In this document: positions 37,854 through 49,926 of the stretch, one piece after another
Numbering within the stretch: position 1 is the stretch's first letter
How the letters are laid out: each line of letters opens with the position of its first letter
NCBI RefSeq assembly: GCF_000001735.4
Contig: NC_003076.8
Coordinates: forward strand, 22,137,835-22,201,834
DNA length: 64,000 nucleotides
Direction: 5' to 3'
Origin: Arabidopsis thaliana
Taxonomy: Eukaryota > Streptophyta > Magnoliopsida > Brassicales > Brassicaceae
Translations under genes and position numbers: made by a program
Notes under the pieces: model-generated
The model's database searches: none
What the model saw: only the letters and a program-made list of their open reading frames with translations
What the model was told of the DNA's origin: nothing

Positions 37854-38675
37854 ATGAAATTCTTGTTGGAACTCGTCGTGCCTTGTTTTGGTTCACAACA
37901 GTTCCAAGAATCCGCCGCAAGTACTGCGGATGATTCGGTTTCTGACGAAACACAAACGCTGATGAAACAACGGAGGCGACGGAAACGCGTTAGAGTGGCT
38001 GGTCAACCTGGACAAGTGGCAGAGTGGAGACCGTCTCTTAGCGTTATCTCCGAGAACAAGCCGGCGATAACGAAGATATCAGAAAAGAACGAAGAAAAGA
38101 AGAAAGTCCGTCGGAAAAGTGAAGGCAACGGCGGCGGAGACGCATCATCACGGTCCGGTGGTGGTCATATTCGTTTCCGTAGTGACGATTTCGGGTAATT
38201 TATATGATACGTTTGTGTTAATTAAGGTTAGGGTTATAGGGTAGTCAATTAAAAATTTTCTTTTTTACAAAGCTTAATAATATGTTTAGTATCTAGTTGT
38301 AGTATTAAAAAATTATTCTAACCTCGTCAATGTAATTTATAAAGATAAGTATGGAGACTATGAAAAATAAGAAGAAGATAATGATATGGTAGTTAAGATG
38401 CAATTTTGTGGATAAAGATTCGATATAGTTGAGAAGTCAACATCAGTATGTCTTATTGTTTATTTGCGTAAATAGAAGAAGACGTAAATCGCAAGGTAAC
38501 CGTAATAGTGAAAATTGATGTTTACAAAATGGCAGAAGAACATGTAGCTAGTGGCTTATATATATAACGCATACTAATGTTTTTGACGTTTTTAAAATTG
38601 TTTTTTGGGTTTTGCAGGAGAAATGCTTTCGAACCGGTGATTCCGGCATTCTCGCCGACTCCGTTCATGTTTTGA
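37854..38675 (+). CDS. Small basic protein of unknown function
   Basis: Two exons, 37854-38194 and 38618-38675, splice in frame to 132 residues. It starts with a short hydrophobic stretch ('MKFLLELVVPCFG'), then a Ser/Thr/Asp-rich part, a strongly basic run at about 39-47 ('KQRRRRKRVRV'), 'GQVAEWRPSLSVISE', a Lys/Glu-rich middle, a Gly-rich linker, and a C-terminal end 'RNAFEPVIPAFSPTPFMF' that crosses the intron. The ordered C-terminus and good codon structure argue for a real gene. I do not recognise a domain. The basic run could act as a nuclear signal (inference). The intron carries the tail of a dispersed repeat. Position fits At5g54585. Confidence 0.8.
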
Positions 38676-41600
38676 GTTTAAGTTTCTGGTGAAGTTTATG
38701 TGTATAATATATTGATAAATATGTTATTGTTAATGGAAAGATGTAGCATTAATGTATATACTTCTTTGATTTTACTACCACTGAAAACTTATGCTTATGC
38801 AAAACTCTCAAACGAACATAGTTTGGGCTATGCAACACGTAGAGTACCATTTATACCAATATGGCAATATGACTAAGTTATGTCACAGTACTGAATCAAC
38901 GGAACATACAGTTTAAATAGATATCGAATGCCAACTTATTTTCAATTCTTGGAAATAAAGAATAAACTTGCAGAAAATGACGATTTACAAACAAATTATT
39001 GTATTACGACTCGTAATTTACGAGGAAAAGAGTAACACGACTTATTCTTTGTTTCAAATATCAATCACTACAAATATTTACAAAGTTGTTAAGGAAAAAA
39101 AATCATTAACTGGCAAACTAGCCAATTTAGAAAATCGTTTTTCCAAATTTATAATATTTGCAAGCTAGCCTTACAATGTTTGGTAATAACGAAAATCTCG
39201 CATCCAATATTTTAATTAGGTAGTGTTAATATATAAATTTGGCTATTTAATGAATGTAATGTATGATTTAAAGAAACTCATTTAAGTCCGGAAATTTTGT
39301 TTTATTTAGTTATCATTATATTGATTTTGAATAGTCCGTTCAAAATTTTGGTTTATTTGCAAACATGTCAGATTTTCGAAACATATTGACATGTACAAAC
39401 TTATTGATTTGAATGTGGTTGATTTATGTGTTTATTCTCCATCCAAATCTTTGTTCGACTTTGAATTTTGAAAGTGTATTGTGAGTGTCACAGTTCGTTT
39501 CTATAGTGAATTATTTTATATAGCCGTATTATGGGCACGACTAACAGCAAAAGGCCCATTTAATTATTTTGGTGAGTTCCTTATTCGACGTCAATCCAGA
39601 AGAACCAAATAGACTATATACTTATTATTAGGTTTGCATGATCAAAGAAAAGACTTGTACCTTAATTTTCTCAAATTCTAATACCCTAATATATTACTAC
39701 TTACTAGTGTACTAAAGAAGTCGCTAACGCGTTTTTTTGTATCTTTAATCACATTCTCACATGTTGGCTTATCTTTTTTTTCCTTCGTAATCAATAAATC
39801 TCCAAATATATAAATGCAACACATACGAACGACTATGTATTCTATACATGGAGTGGAGACATGAGAACGTGGGGTTGTACCGTGCACGTGGAGAGGACAT
39901 GTCTTGCTTAATGATTATGCGACCATGGAACAAGTAAACTTTGAACTTGGGGAATATTTGCTCTCAAGTTATCAAATTCATCTTTTTTCCCTCCAAAATC
40001 CCAAATATAATTTAAGATATCTTTTCTTCTTTTAATTTCCCTTTCTATTCTCATGAAAATAACATATAATTAATCTACGCAAAGAAACATTAAAATCTCG
40101 ATAAAATAACAATATCCGATTAATGTATACATATAAATTATCTCTCTCACACATGTTGTTACATATAAGGCGGTCAAATACAATAACATGGAGGATCTTC
40201 ACGTGTTCTCTTGGTTGTCTTGGCTTGGCTTAAGCCACTCTGTATAATCTAAGAAGTGAATTGTAATGTTTTTTTCTTTCAATTCTTTAACCTCTACTGC
40301 ATTTGATATTTCGTAAATTTTAATCCTAAAGAGAAATATAGTTGAAAAAACAACTTTACACGACGTTGTTTTCCGATGAACTTTACTCATTAACAAATTT
40401 AAAAACATGTTATTTGTTTTGCCTTCATCAAGTGGATTGTAAAATGAACAATTCAACTAGTTATTGCTTATAGTTGTTTTGTTAGCATAAAAACATAGCA
40501 GCTAGTTCAACTCTTAAAATATAAAAAATAGTATTATTGAAGTGTAAGCAGAATTAAGTGTCGTTTTACGTCAATCATTTGTGTGCCAAATTGTTTCGTT
40601 CCGTGCGCTGGTGGTGAATATTTTTGTCCAAGTATTTAGAATTACTTGCGGCAGTAATCCCGGGATTTTATCTTCGTTTTATCTTCATTTTAGTGCACAC
40701 AACGTAAGCAATATTTTACTAAATTTTCGAATTAGTGTTAATCATCGCTTAAATCAATAAATGTCTAGAACCATGTCAGTAGATTTAAAACAAGTTAAAC
40801 ATACTCAAAGTTGATTTCACGAAACTGTTAGAATGGTGTGGATAATTCGGCAATAAATTCATGTCATCTCGAATTAATTTCATTGTCTTATTTTGTCTAT
40901 AGCAGTTACTTTTTGTTTGAAAATTTTATCTTATACTTATTAGGTTCATTTATTTGGATGAAAATTAGCTCCAACTAATAATCTTGATGAATGTGACATT
41001 AGGTAAGTTAGGTGTATATATGTAACTGCTTACTACTAGTTATAGACTTATAGTTCCACATCTTATCTTATCAATCTCAACTAATAACTAATCTCCAAAC
41101 TCTCAAATGATAAGATGAATTTGATATGTGGATAACATAATCTGTATCATCATCAATCTGTAAAATAATTACTCCATTGAATTGTTTTATAATACTCGAG
41201 GGTATACCAAAAGTACAAAGACCGCGATACAGGTAATCAAACCCTGGAAAATTCGTCGCGGAAAACCAAAAGGTCAGACTAATAAGAATGTACGATCTAA
41301 AAAGAATAAATTCATCCAATCATATTAAGCATAGTCATATTCGTGGGGTCCATTATTCACACGACACCAACACAAATTTATATTTCTCCTTTATATAATT
41401 TTTATTTATTTATATGGAAATACACCTTTCTATTTTACTTATCTGATATCTGAACTACCACTTTTCTTTTTTTTTTACATTTCTTTCACATTAATATAAT
41501 CATATTTAGTCAATAGTCAAAAACTCAAAATTAGTAGAAAAATGATTTATTTTATTACCATGAGCTTGTTACTCTTTTCTATATAAAGACACAATTTATT

Positions 41601-41881
41601 GTAATATAGAGTATAGTACATAAAAATTAAAATTATGTAATCAATTGTTAACATAAAATCATCACACAATCTAATTATAGTAGGAGTAGTAACGTAAATT
41701 TAATTAAACAACCAATTAAAGAAAAGAAGAAAAATGAAAAAAGAAGCTTTCCGTTTCATTGTTTTAGCTTTTAATTTTGAATAAGAAGTTGTTACATTTG
41801 TAAAAACAAATTTTATATTTAACTTTTAACTTTTTTTTATTCTAACACATTACAACATAAATAAAATAAAAAAGATAATTT
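38676..41881. other. Intergenic region, nothing recognised
   Basis: About 3.2 kb of AT-rich sequence. Open frames (38968-39168, 39678-39887, 40199-40456, 41077-41319) are short, lack domains and have no plausible splice partners. The right end leads into the CRLK1 leader. Confidence 0.5.
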
Positions 41882-42645
41882 TTGCTTGAAGTAGAACCTC
41901 TCTCTCAGTCTCTTTCTCACTATTCTTTGGATTCTTTTCTCTGTAATCAAAGCAAAGCTCTGCAAAAATATTTCTCTCCTTTTCTCTTCAAAACTTTCCT
42001 TTTTTATGATTCATCTGCTAAAATGCACCAATTTTCTATAATCCTTCACATTTCTCCAGGTAACACATTCGATTCACCTGTTTTTTTTTTTTTTTTGGTC
42101 TTCAGCGATTTTTTGTTGTCGTTATTGTGTGTAGTAGGTGTGATTTTTTTTCTTTTCTTCCTGGGGATTTTTGTTGTTTTCGTTGAGAAAGTCTTCTTTG
42201 GGGGTTTGGTTGCGCTGAAGGAAGAAGAAGAAGACGAAATAATGGAAAATTAAACAACGAAAATTAGGGAAAATTAGAGAATTAAGAAAGGTTTTATTCA
42301 ATCGGCGCGTTTCAAAAGTCTACGCGATTCTCGAGATTCATTTTCAAATCCTTCTTCCTCGGGATCTATAGTATAGAGCTTCAGTAATTTTGTCCTCTTG
42401 AGGTATTTGTTTGAAGAAGATACGAATTGATTTTTAGCTGAATGAATCCATTTTGGCAGCCAAGCTTTTGTTGAAGAGTTCGATGGTCAACGTTACGCTA
42501 ATTTCTTATTTGACAAATTAGTTGTTGTCTTCCTCTTCTTCTGACATTGTGCCATTTAACAAATACTTCTTCTCTGATCCATTATTGTTTTTTTGTTTGC
42601 AGAGACGTCTAAAGAAGCTTGAAACCATTATTAGAGTATTTGACA
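41882..42645 (+). promoter_or_regulatory. CRLK1: CRLK1 5' leader with probable intron and uORFs
   Basis: A CT-rich leader region ends in a good donor (CCAG|GTAACA at 42059/42060), followed by a T-rich stretch and an acceptor (TTGCAG ending at 42602), implying a 543-base leader intron. The upstream exon holds two ATGs: 42006, an 11-codon frame ending 42041, and 42023, which after splicing would end at a TGA in the second exon. Both precede the main ATG at 42646. Transcription start is not known from sequence. Confidence 0.5.
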
Positions 42646-44864
42646 ATGGAAGGAGAATCCAAAGGATTAATCGTTGGGATCTCACTAGGTTTGGTGATTG
42701 GTGTTGTCTTAGCTATCTCAGCTTTGTTCTGCTTTAGGTATCATAGAAAAAAGTCTCAGATTGTGAATAGTGGATCACGAAGAAGTGCAACCATTCCCAT
42801 CAGAGAGAATGGAGCTGATTCGTGTAATATAATGTCGGATTCGACCATTGGTCCGGATTCACCTGTGAAATCTTCTAAGAATGGGAGGTCTGTTTGGCTT
42901 GAAGGGTTTAGTAAGAGGAGTAATGTCATCTCTGCTTCTGGCATTTTGGAATATTCTTACAGGTTTGTCTCTTCCTCTGACAAATCTTAGTTTCCTGATT
43001 AGGTTATTATTTTATTGTCTTAACTATACTCAGGACTAGACTTCTCTTGTTATAGTAGTTACTTTGGTTATTATTTCAAAGTTTGAAAGTTCATTAAAAA
43101 GGGGAATGCTGTTGTGGATATGAGAAGGTCTTGCATTCTTGGGGTTATATTCCGTTTTTGACATATGGTCTTTGGTGATTGCTTCAGGGATTTGCAGAAA
43201 GCGACGTGTAATTTCACGACTTTGATAGGCCAAGGAGCATTTGGACCTGTCTACAAAGCTCAAATGTCTACTGGTGAGATCGTGGCTGTGAAAGTTCTAG
43301 CCACTGATTCTAAACAGGGCGAAAAAGAGTTTCAGACAGAGGTAAGATATATCTATGGATTCATTTCCGAAGAACAAGTTAGTGTGTAAAACATGTAGCA
43401 TTAGGCAGACTTTTAAGCATTACAATAGGCTTTCTGAAATCTCTAATACTCAATTTATTAGTTGTGTCATCTATAAGACAGGCTACATGAATGAACAATC
43501 TATATATCTTACTCTCTTAGTATCTGCTTAGTTTCTTGAAAAACTCATCCACTCGCCTTAATCTTTTCAGGTTATGTTATTGGGAAGGTTGCATCACCGT
43601 AACCTAGTGAACTTGATTGGATACTGTGCAGAGAAAGGCCAACACATGCTTATATATGTTTACATGAGTAAAGGAAGCTTAGCTTCTCATTTATACAGTA
43701 AGTAACTACCTGGTTATACATACCATATTAATCTGCTTGTCACTAAATGAACTGTTAATGCAATGTTGAGCTATTCGGTATCTTTGTAGAACATTTATTG
43801 AGTTGATGGTTTAGACTTCACTAAATGATGAGCCTTGGTAAAGATTTGAGATGCACTAAAATGGTACTTTTGATACAGGCGAAAAACATGAACCGCTGAG
43901 CTGGGATTTGAGAGTATATATTGCTTTAGACGTGGCACGTGGTCTAGAGTATCTTCATGATGGGGTAAGCTGCTTGCTAAAACCATTCACCATTTTAATG
44001 CATCTCTTAAACAACAACTTCAAAACTCATGTTCTAATCAATTGTTCCAGGCTGTTCCTCCTGTAATCCACAGAGATATCAAATCTTCCAACATCTTGCT
44101 GGATCAATCTATGAGAGCTCGGGTAAACATATCTTCTTTCTCTTTGAAATCTCAGTCTATTGAACCACCTCAAGTTTCTAATGGTGATCTTCTTTAACTT
44201 CAGGTTGCTGACTTTGGCCTCTCCAGAGAAGAAATGGTAGACAAACATGCAGCTAACATCAGAGGAACATTTGGCTACCTCGATCCCGAATACATTTCAA
44301 CAAGAACATTCACCAAGAAAAGCGATGTCTATGGCTTCGGAGTTTTGCTTTTCGAGCTTATAGCAGGAAGAAATCCTCAACAAGGTCTAATGGAATTGGT
44401 TGAGCTGGTAACATAAAACTAAAAAGTCCTCGAAATCTCCAATTGTTTTGTTTGGAGAATTGCATGTAAAGACTAAACGTTTTGTTGTTGTTGATGAACA
44501 GGCGGCTATGAATGCAGAGGAAAAAGTCGGATGGGAAGAGATAGTAGATTCAAGATTAGATGGGAGATATGATTTACAAGAAGTGAATGAAGTAGCAGCT
44601 TTTGCTTACAAATGCATCTCTCGTGCACCTAGAAAACGTCCTAACATGAGGGACATTGTTCAGGTTTTGACTCGTGTTATTAAAGTGAGACATTGCAGAA
44701 AGCGGCAGAAGAATTCTCCGTCGCCGTCTCCACGGCTTCCTCCTCCTCCTCCGATAGTGGAGGAGTCAGAAGGTGAGTTAACTGCAAACGGATCATTACG
44801 ATCAGAAATTCATCGGAGGGATAATTCCTTGGACAGTAGTATAGCTGAAGACGTGATTTTGTAA
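42646..44864 (+). CDS. CRLK1: Calcium/calmodulin-regulated receptor-like kinase
   Basis: Seven coding exons, 42646-42962, 43188-43341, 43571-43697, 43879-43964, 44051-44122, 44204-44407 and 44502-44864, give 440 residues. There is no signal peptide or ectodomain: a hydrophobic helix at about 7-30 follows a six-residue head. The kinase has the glycine loop 'GQGAFGPV' (120-127), catalytic Lys141, '[12 protein letters not shown]' with Asp237, 'DFG' (255-257) and '[10 protein letters not shown]'. All key residues are present, so it should be active. A basic region near '[15 protein letters not shown]' fits the described C-terminal calmodulin-binding site, and the end is Pro/Ser-rich. Known role: CRLK1 (At5g54590) links calcium to MEKK1 signalling in cold tolerance. 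Confidence 0.95.
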
Positions 44865-45041
44865 ACAAAATGAAAAAAAAGTCTCAATTTTTTTAATTAT
44901 TATTAACTTTTAAAATGTGATTTTGTTTTTCAATTCTTTTGGGTTTTTAGACGCTAGATTGTCTATATTTGTGAATGAAAATTTGTTCTTTGTTTTTTCG
45001 TGTTAAAACGAGTTCAAAACTGGAGAACCATATTATATATT

Positions 45042-45094
45042 TGGGCTATGAAAAGAATTGAATTCAAGGCCCAATTAAAACCTAGCCTAGCCCA
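45042..45094 (+). promoter_or_regulatory. Site II (TGGGCY) cluster, RPL24 promoter
   Basis: TGGGCT at 45042-45047, GGCCCA at 45068-45073 and AGCCCA at 45089-45094 lie 118-170 bases before the RPL24 start codon. Multiple site II elements are a known feature of ribosomal protein gene promoters in plants. Confidence 0.65.
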
Positions 45095-45211
45095 TTAAGG
45101 TTTAGTGATAATACAGTGTCGTTTAATCGTTTATCCAATTTTTATCGTCATCTGTGGAACGGATAGGACGAAGGAAAAAGAAGAAGAGTGAAAGTTGCAG
45201 AGCGAGAAAAA

Positions 45212-46569
45212 ATGGCAACCATGTCTGCTCTTCAGAGCTCTTTTACTTCTCTTTCTCTATCTCCCAGCTCTTCCTTCCTCGGCCAGCGTTTAATTTCCCC
45301 GATTTCCCTCTCCGTCACTTCTCCGGTAACTTTAATTTTCGATTTCTGGTCAATTCAGGTTTTTAATCATTGTTCAAGCTTTTAGGTTATGTAGTTCACT
45401 TGTTTGCGTAATAGATTAGGTTCATGTCTTCGCTTTTCATATCCAAACCCATTTCATCAAGTAACTCTCAAATTGAATCTGTGTTGTTGCTCATTTTAAG
45501 TTTGAATTTTGCTTACTGGGATATAAAATTTTGTGCATTGTCTATGTTTAAGTGTAACTACTGAATTGAGATGAAAGTTATGAGGACTTAAAACGTCATC
45601 CTTTAGACTGATTGACTAGTTATTGGTTTGGAATCAATGGACTAGTACTTGTAAATGCTATACTTTTTAAACGAACGAAAATGTGCGTGTGATGGCTCAC
45701 ATTGAGTAAAGTGGCTATCTTGTTCATTTGGTTGTGATTTTTTGCATTTTCTTATGAAATGCAAAATAGCTGCAATAGGATATGGTTTCTTTGTTACTCT
45801 GCTGATTATTTTATACTCATTGCAGGTCAAGCCCGCTGAGAACCCATGTCTTGTTCTTGCAAAGGTTAGTCCACAGATCCATTACATTAACATTCTGCAT
45901 TATTCGTTAATATACTAGCTTTGAAACCACAATAATTCTTTAGATTTTGTACACATCAAAAGCAAAAAGGAAAACTGTTGATAGATTCTTTTGAAACAAT
46001 GAGATTGGAAGATGATTTATGTGTTTTGCGTTTTCAGCTCAAGCGTTGGGAACGAAAAGAATGCAAACCAAACAGTCTTCCGATTCTCCACAAAATGCAT
46101 GTCAAGTTTGGAGATACAGTCAAAGTAATATCTGGACGCGACAAGGGTAAAATCGGAGAGGTTACTAAGATTTTCACTCACAACAGTACCATTGTGATCA
46201 AAGATGTGAACCTCAAAACAAAACACATGAAGAGCCGAGAAGAGGGAGAGCCTGGTCAAATTGTCAAGGTCAGAAATCATAGTTTTGTAGCTTTCCTTTA
46301 CTTTGCAAGATTGGAGTGATGATTGAAGATTGTGCGAAATGTATTATGCTTTCCAGATAGAAGCACCTATCCACAGCTCAAATGTGATGTTGTATTCAAA
46401 AGAAAAAGACGTAGTAAGCCGGGTGGGTCACAAGGTACTTGAAGATGGACAGAAGGTAAGATATCTGATCAAAACAGGGGAACTCATCGACACCATTGAG
46501 AAGTGGAAGCTACTTAAGGAGGCTAAGGATAAGGAAACCACCCAAGTTGCAGTTACCTCCGCATCTTAG
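45212..46569 (+). CDS. RPL24: Chloroplast 50S ribosomal protein L24
   Basis: Four exons, 45212-45325, 45826-45864, 46038-46268 and 46357-46569, give 198 residues. The first ~45 are Ser-rich and lack acidic residues until about Glu42 ('[17 protein letters not shown]'), a chloroplast transit peptide. The mature protein has the KOW motif of L24 ('[20 protein letters not shown]', about 72-91) and the L24 continuation '[19 protein letters not shown]' and '[10 protein letters not shown]'. Its C-terminal extension (after about 165) is longer than bacterial L24, as in plant plastid L24. It acts early in assembly of the large subunit of the plastid ribosome. I recognise At5g54600, also reported as SVR8, a suppressor of leaf variegation. 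Confidence 0.95.
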
Positions 46570-46946
46570 CGTCTCATTTCTTTCTTCTTCAGTGCACTTT
46601 TGATATAATAGACCTATGCATTGGATGGATGTATTGAATCCCTTTTAAGGTAAATTATAATATTTCTGCTCCCCTCATGAACACCTCTTAGCATGATTTA
46701 ACATATTAATCGAACTAAAGCCGGGTACTCTTGAGTCTTGTCTATATCAATATTGATCGTTATTGACAATGTTAGACCGGCCTATCAAATAAACTGAACC
46801 AAAAACTAAACATATTAATGACTCCGCCATAACCTTAAGCACCTACAGTAATTTATTCAAAAGATACAATCTTTAAAATGAGTGCACGTTACAAAGTTAA
46901 AGCAAACAAAGTTTCGAGGGAACAAAGTGCAAACGCTTCAAAATGG
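46570..46946. other. Convergent 3' spacer
   Basis: 377 bases between the stop codons of RPL24 (plus) and BDA1 (minus). It must contain both 3' untranslated regions; no other feature is seen. Confidence 0.6.
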
Positions 46947-48647
46947 TTAAACCATGTTCTTGAAGTTGTCAGAAATCAGGTCGCTTTTGGGTTTGCGTAC
47001 CTTCATCTGCGTACACCGTTTCCACTTTACATATAATACCAGTAGATACACGAGGAATAAGCCCCCTTCATATATGATGAGGAAGAAGAATGAGAGACCA
47101 TGCATCATGTACATCAAAAGGAAATAAGAGAAGACGAGGGGCACCGTAATAATGAAATACCACCACTCATATGCTCTGCCAACTGGTAAGAGAATAAATG
47201 AAAATAGGATAGCTATGGAAAACGCTACCGTATTGCATCCCCATAGTTGGAATTCCGAAAACCTCATACCATTCTTTTTAACTTTATCTAGTTTTTCTTT
47301 GTCTAGCAGTTGGGCTGCAGTCTGAAAAGTGGCTGAGATTATCAAAGCTGCTATTACTAGAAGAGCGTTACGTGATCCGTCTGATATGCGACTCCTGTAA
47401 CGTGCAATTCGCGTCTTGCAATGTTCCTTGAAAGTGACCGGTTCCCTCAGGAAGATATACCATTCCTGAATTCCGGATAGAGAGCCTCCGGTCTTACCAC
47501 CGGACATTTGTATGATTTCCTCTATTTCTTTGTTCATGTGAGATCCTCTGGCTCGTAAGACATCAAGGGCCGTCATGCCACTTTTGTTCTGGATGTTCCG
47601 GTCCAGTGACAGGCATTTTACCAGCTGTTTTACTACCTGAATAATAACATAAATTATTCAAAGAGGATGTGAGTTTAATGATGTTAAGACTTAAGAATGA
47701 CATAAATGAGTGTTTGGTCTAACAACTTCTTGGTCAATTTAATTTCTGATAGTATGTGGTTATATTGAATTACATATTCACATCCCAAATATACTAGCGT
47801 ATAATTAAAGAGAACACGGATCAACCATTTAAACATCTTATGGACGATAAAACAAAAAAGTTCAAACCAAATTTGAATGACTGACTTTAAAAGACAAAAA
47901 AAATAAAAGAGAAAGTACATACCTTGTCATTGTTCTCGTATGCAGCTAGGTGCAAAACCGTGTTGCCTCCACGATCACGTCTGTTTAGGACGTCGATGAA
48001 CACATCATCACTATCGCGCATTTTCTGCATCCACCCTGTGAGAACTTTGAGCTGCTCGTATTTATCGTTCATAATCGTGATGTGTAAAATCGTTTCTCCA
48101 TTTACATTCACATCTTTAATGCTTTCAGGACATGCTAGGAGAAAATCTGTAAGAAGGTCTACGTCACCTTTCTTTGCCACAAGATGCAATGGTGTCATAC
48201 CTGTCGTCATTATAACCATATAAAAAGTCTCTAGCTTATCAAGTAACTTTATATTATATGTTTCAAATAAATTCTGTTAAAGATTTTGAAACTTATATTA
48301 CAAAAAAAAAAAATGATTTTTGAAGAAGCTATACCTCCTCTACCACGAATACGAACAAGACTGGGATCAACCTTGACTAGCTCTAGTGCTAACTCAACCT
48401 GGTCGTTTTCGACAGCGAGATGCAACGGACTTAACCCATACTCGTTAAGTTTTTTGGCAAAAGATGGCTTTAGAATCATCAGTTCCATTGCCAAATCTAA
48501 CTTCCCAGCAGATGACGCTTCATGGAGAGGTGTGTGGATGATAGGTAAAACGTCAACTTTTTGAAGAATATCGGGAGCCGCTTGAATAAGAGAATATAAA
48601 TCATCAACACTACCCGATTGAGTAACCAAAAGCAATTTTGAATCCAT
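46947..48647 (-). CDS. BDA1: Ankyrin/PGG membrane protein, immune regulator
   Basis: Three exons on the minus strand, 48647-48335, 48200-47923 and 47636-46947, give 426 residues. Ankyrin repeats fill roughly 1-230: 'THTPLHEASS'-type, 'GLSPLHLAVEN', 'MTPLHLVAKKGD', 'NGETILHITI', 'GGNTVLHLAAYE', 'KSGMTALDVLRARG'. Then a PGG-type domain begins 'DGSRNALLVIAALIISATF', followed by three more hydrophobic helices ('TVAFSIAILFSFILLPVG', 'YFIITVPLVFSYFLL', 'FLVYLLVLYV'), and a short basic tail. Four membrane helices with cytosolic repeats fit the description of BDA1 (At5g54610), which acts with the receptor-like protein SNC2 in defence; a gain-of-function allele is autoimmune. The neighbouring upstream gene is a tandem paralogue. 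Confidence 0.93.
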
Positions 48648-48908
48648 ACTTACAAAGAAAGAAAAATAATTGTAAGGACCAAGAAACTAGTGTCGTTATA
48701 TTTAACATATGGGAGCATAGTTATTTTGTAGTATTTTTCATTTCTGAGTAGTGAGTCTATTGACTATTGACTTAATTGGCACCACTTAAATTGGTCACTC
48801 GAGTGGTTGCCAAAAAAACTGGAAAGAAGAACTAAAAAGCTTCTCACCTAATGCAGAATAAGTAAATCAACGCTTGGCTAGGATACAAAAAAGTGGTAAT
48901 AGTATCAT

Positions 48909-49120
48909 TTAGGTTATGTTCTTTTCCTCATCTAGAATTTGCATCCAAATCGATGATTTGTTATTTTGACTGAATCATCTATCTAAATGAATTCGAAAAA
49001 TTGACCTAATCTTTAAAACTCATGAATGATGCTCAATTTTGCATATACACGTAAATCAGTTTGCAGCTTCATCCAAATGAATTATCTGAATGAGCAAACG
49101 AACAGCGGAACATGGCCTAA
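48909..49120. mobile_element. Non-autonomous TIR transposon (copy B)
   Basis: The ends TTAGGTTATGTTC (48909-48921) and the reverse complement of 49108-49120 (TTAGGCCATGTTC) differ at two positions. The interior shares 'attttgactgaatcatct' and 'tccaaatgaattatctgaatga'-type words with the element at 1-258. 212 bases, non-coding. No perfect target duplication was found, so exact borders may be off by a base or two. Confidence 0.6.
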
Positions 49121-49664
49121 CTCTAATGGAAGAAGAAATATAATATAAGGAAATTTAGGGGTCCTTAGATCATCTGTAATCCTCTTGATATCCTGCCTTT
49201 CTCTTGCATCATTTCTGACTTATAACTTTCCTCCATGAGACATTTTTCTGTTGAAATGTTAGCACGTTAGGACTTTTCTAAAGGCGCCAGAAAATCCATT
49301 ATGTTGCAGGCCAAAATTTGTCTCGTTTTTTTCTCCCATGCGATTGTTGGATGAATACTAAATTGTAGATAATGATAAGATTTGAATACAGTTTCTATAA
49401 CAACCTTATCGATTTCCTTTTTTTCTTTTTGAAACAATCAGTTCACGAATCAGATATAAATCAATAATTCAACCAGAGCCAATGAGTCTTATTCTCCACT
49501 AATAGCCAATGTGAGATTCAATTCTGAGTAGTGACTAATGAGTCTATTGACTTAATTAGCACCAATTAAATTGGTAACGAATTAAAGGCTGTTTCTCATC
49601 TATTGCAGAATAAGTAAATCAACGCTAGGATACATAAATGTTGTCTTGGACTGTTAGTGAGGCC

Positions 49665-49735
49665 CAGCGGCGGATACATGTTATGTTCTAGAGTGACATA
49701 TTTGTCACTTATGGTGTTTCTAGAATTCAAAAAAA
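49665..49735. mobile_element. Truncated hAT-like end
   Basis: 'CAGCGGCGGATAC' at 49665 resembles the CAGTGGCGGAC terminus of the MITE at 36194. No matching right end or target duplication was found downstream, so this is a fragment, with an arbitrary right border. Confidence 0.35.
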
Positions 49736-49926
49736 AAATAAAAAAAAAATCATATAATTTAGATTGAATTTGACCCCAAAAGACTAAAAAAAACCAACTT
49801 ACAGATTAGTTTACAATATGAAAGAGTACTCAAAAACATTGGAATATGTTTGTACAAAGCGTATTAACAAACTTACAATCAAACATGAATAATGCTCCCA
49901 ACATCCTGTGAAGGTCGATCATTGGC

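Larger units (their letters stand above)
48648..49926. other. Spacer between the tandem ankyrin genes
   Basis: Promoter side of BDA1 and 3' flank of its paralogue. It contains a 212-base transposon (48909-49120) and a truncated hAT-like end at 49665. Phrases such as 'gagtctattgacttaatt.gcacca.ttaaattgg' and 'gcagaataagtaaatcaacgct' occur at both ~48750-48870 and ~49535-49625, a leftover of the tandem duplication. Confidence 0.6.

Noticed and set aside
46017..46280. Minus-strand frame opposite RPL24 exon 3
   Set aside because: Overlaps a well-supported conserved exon in the other strand.
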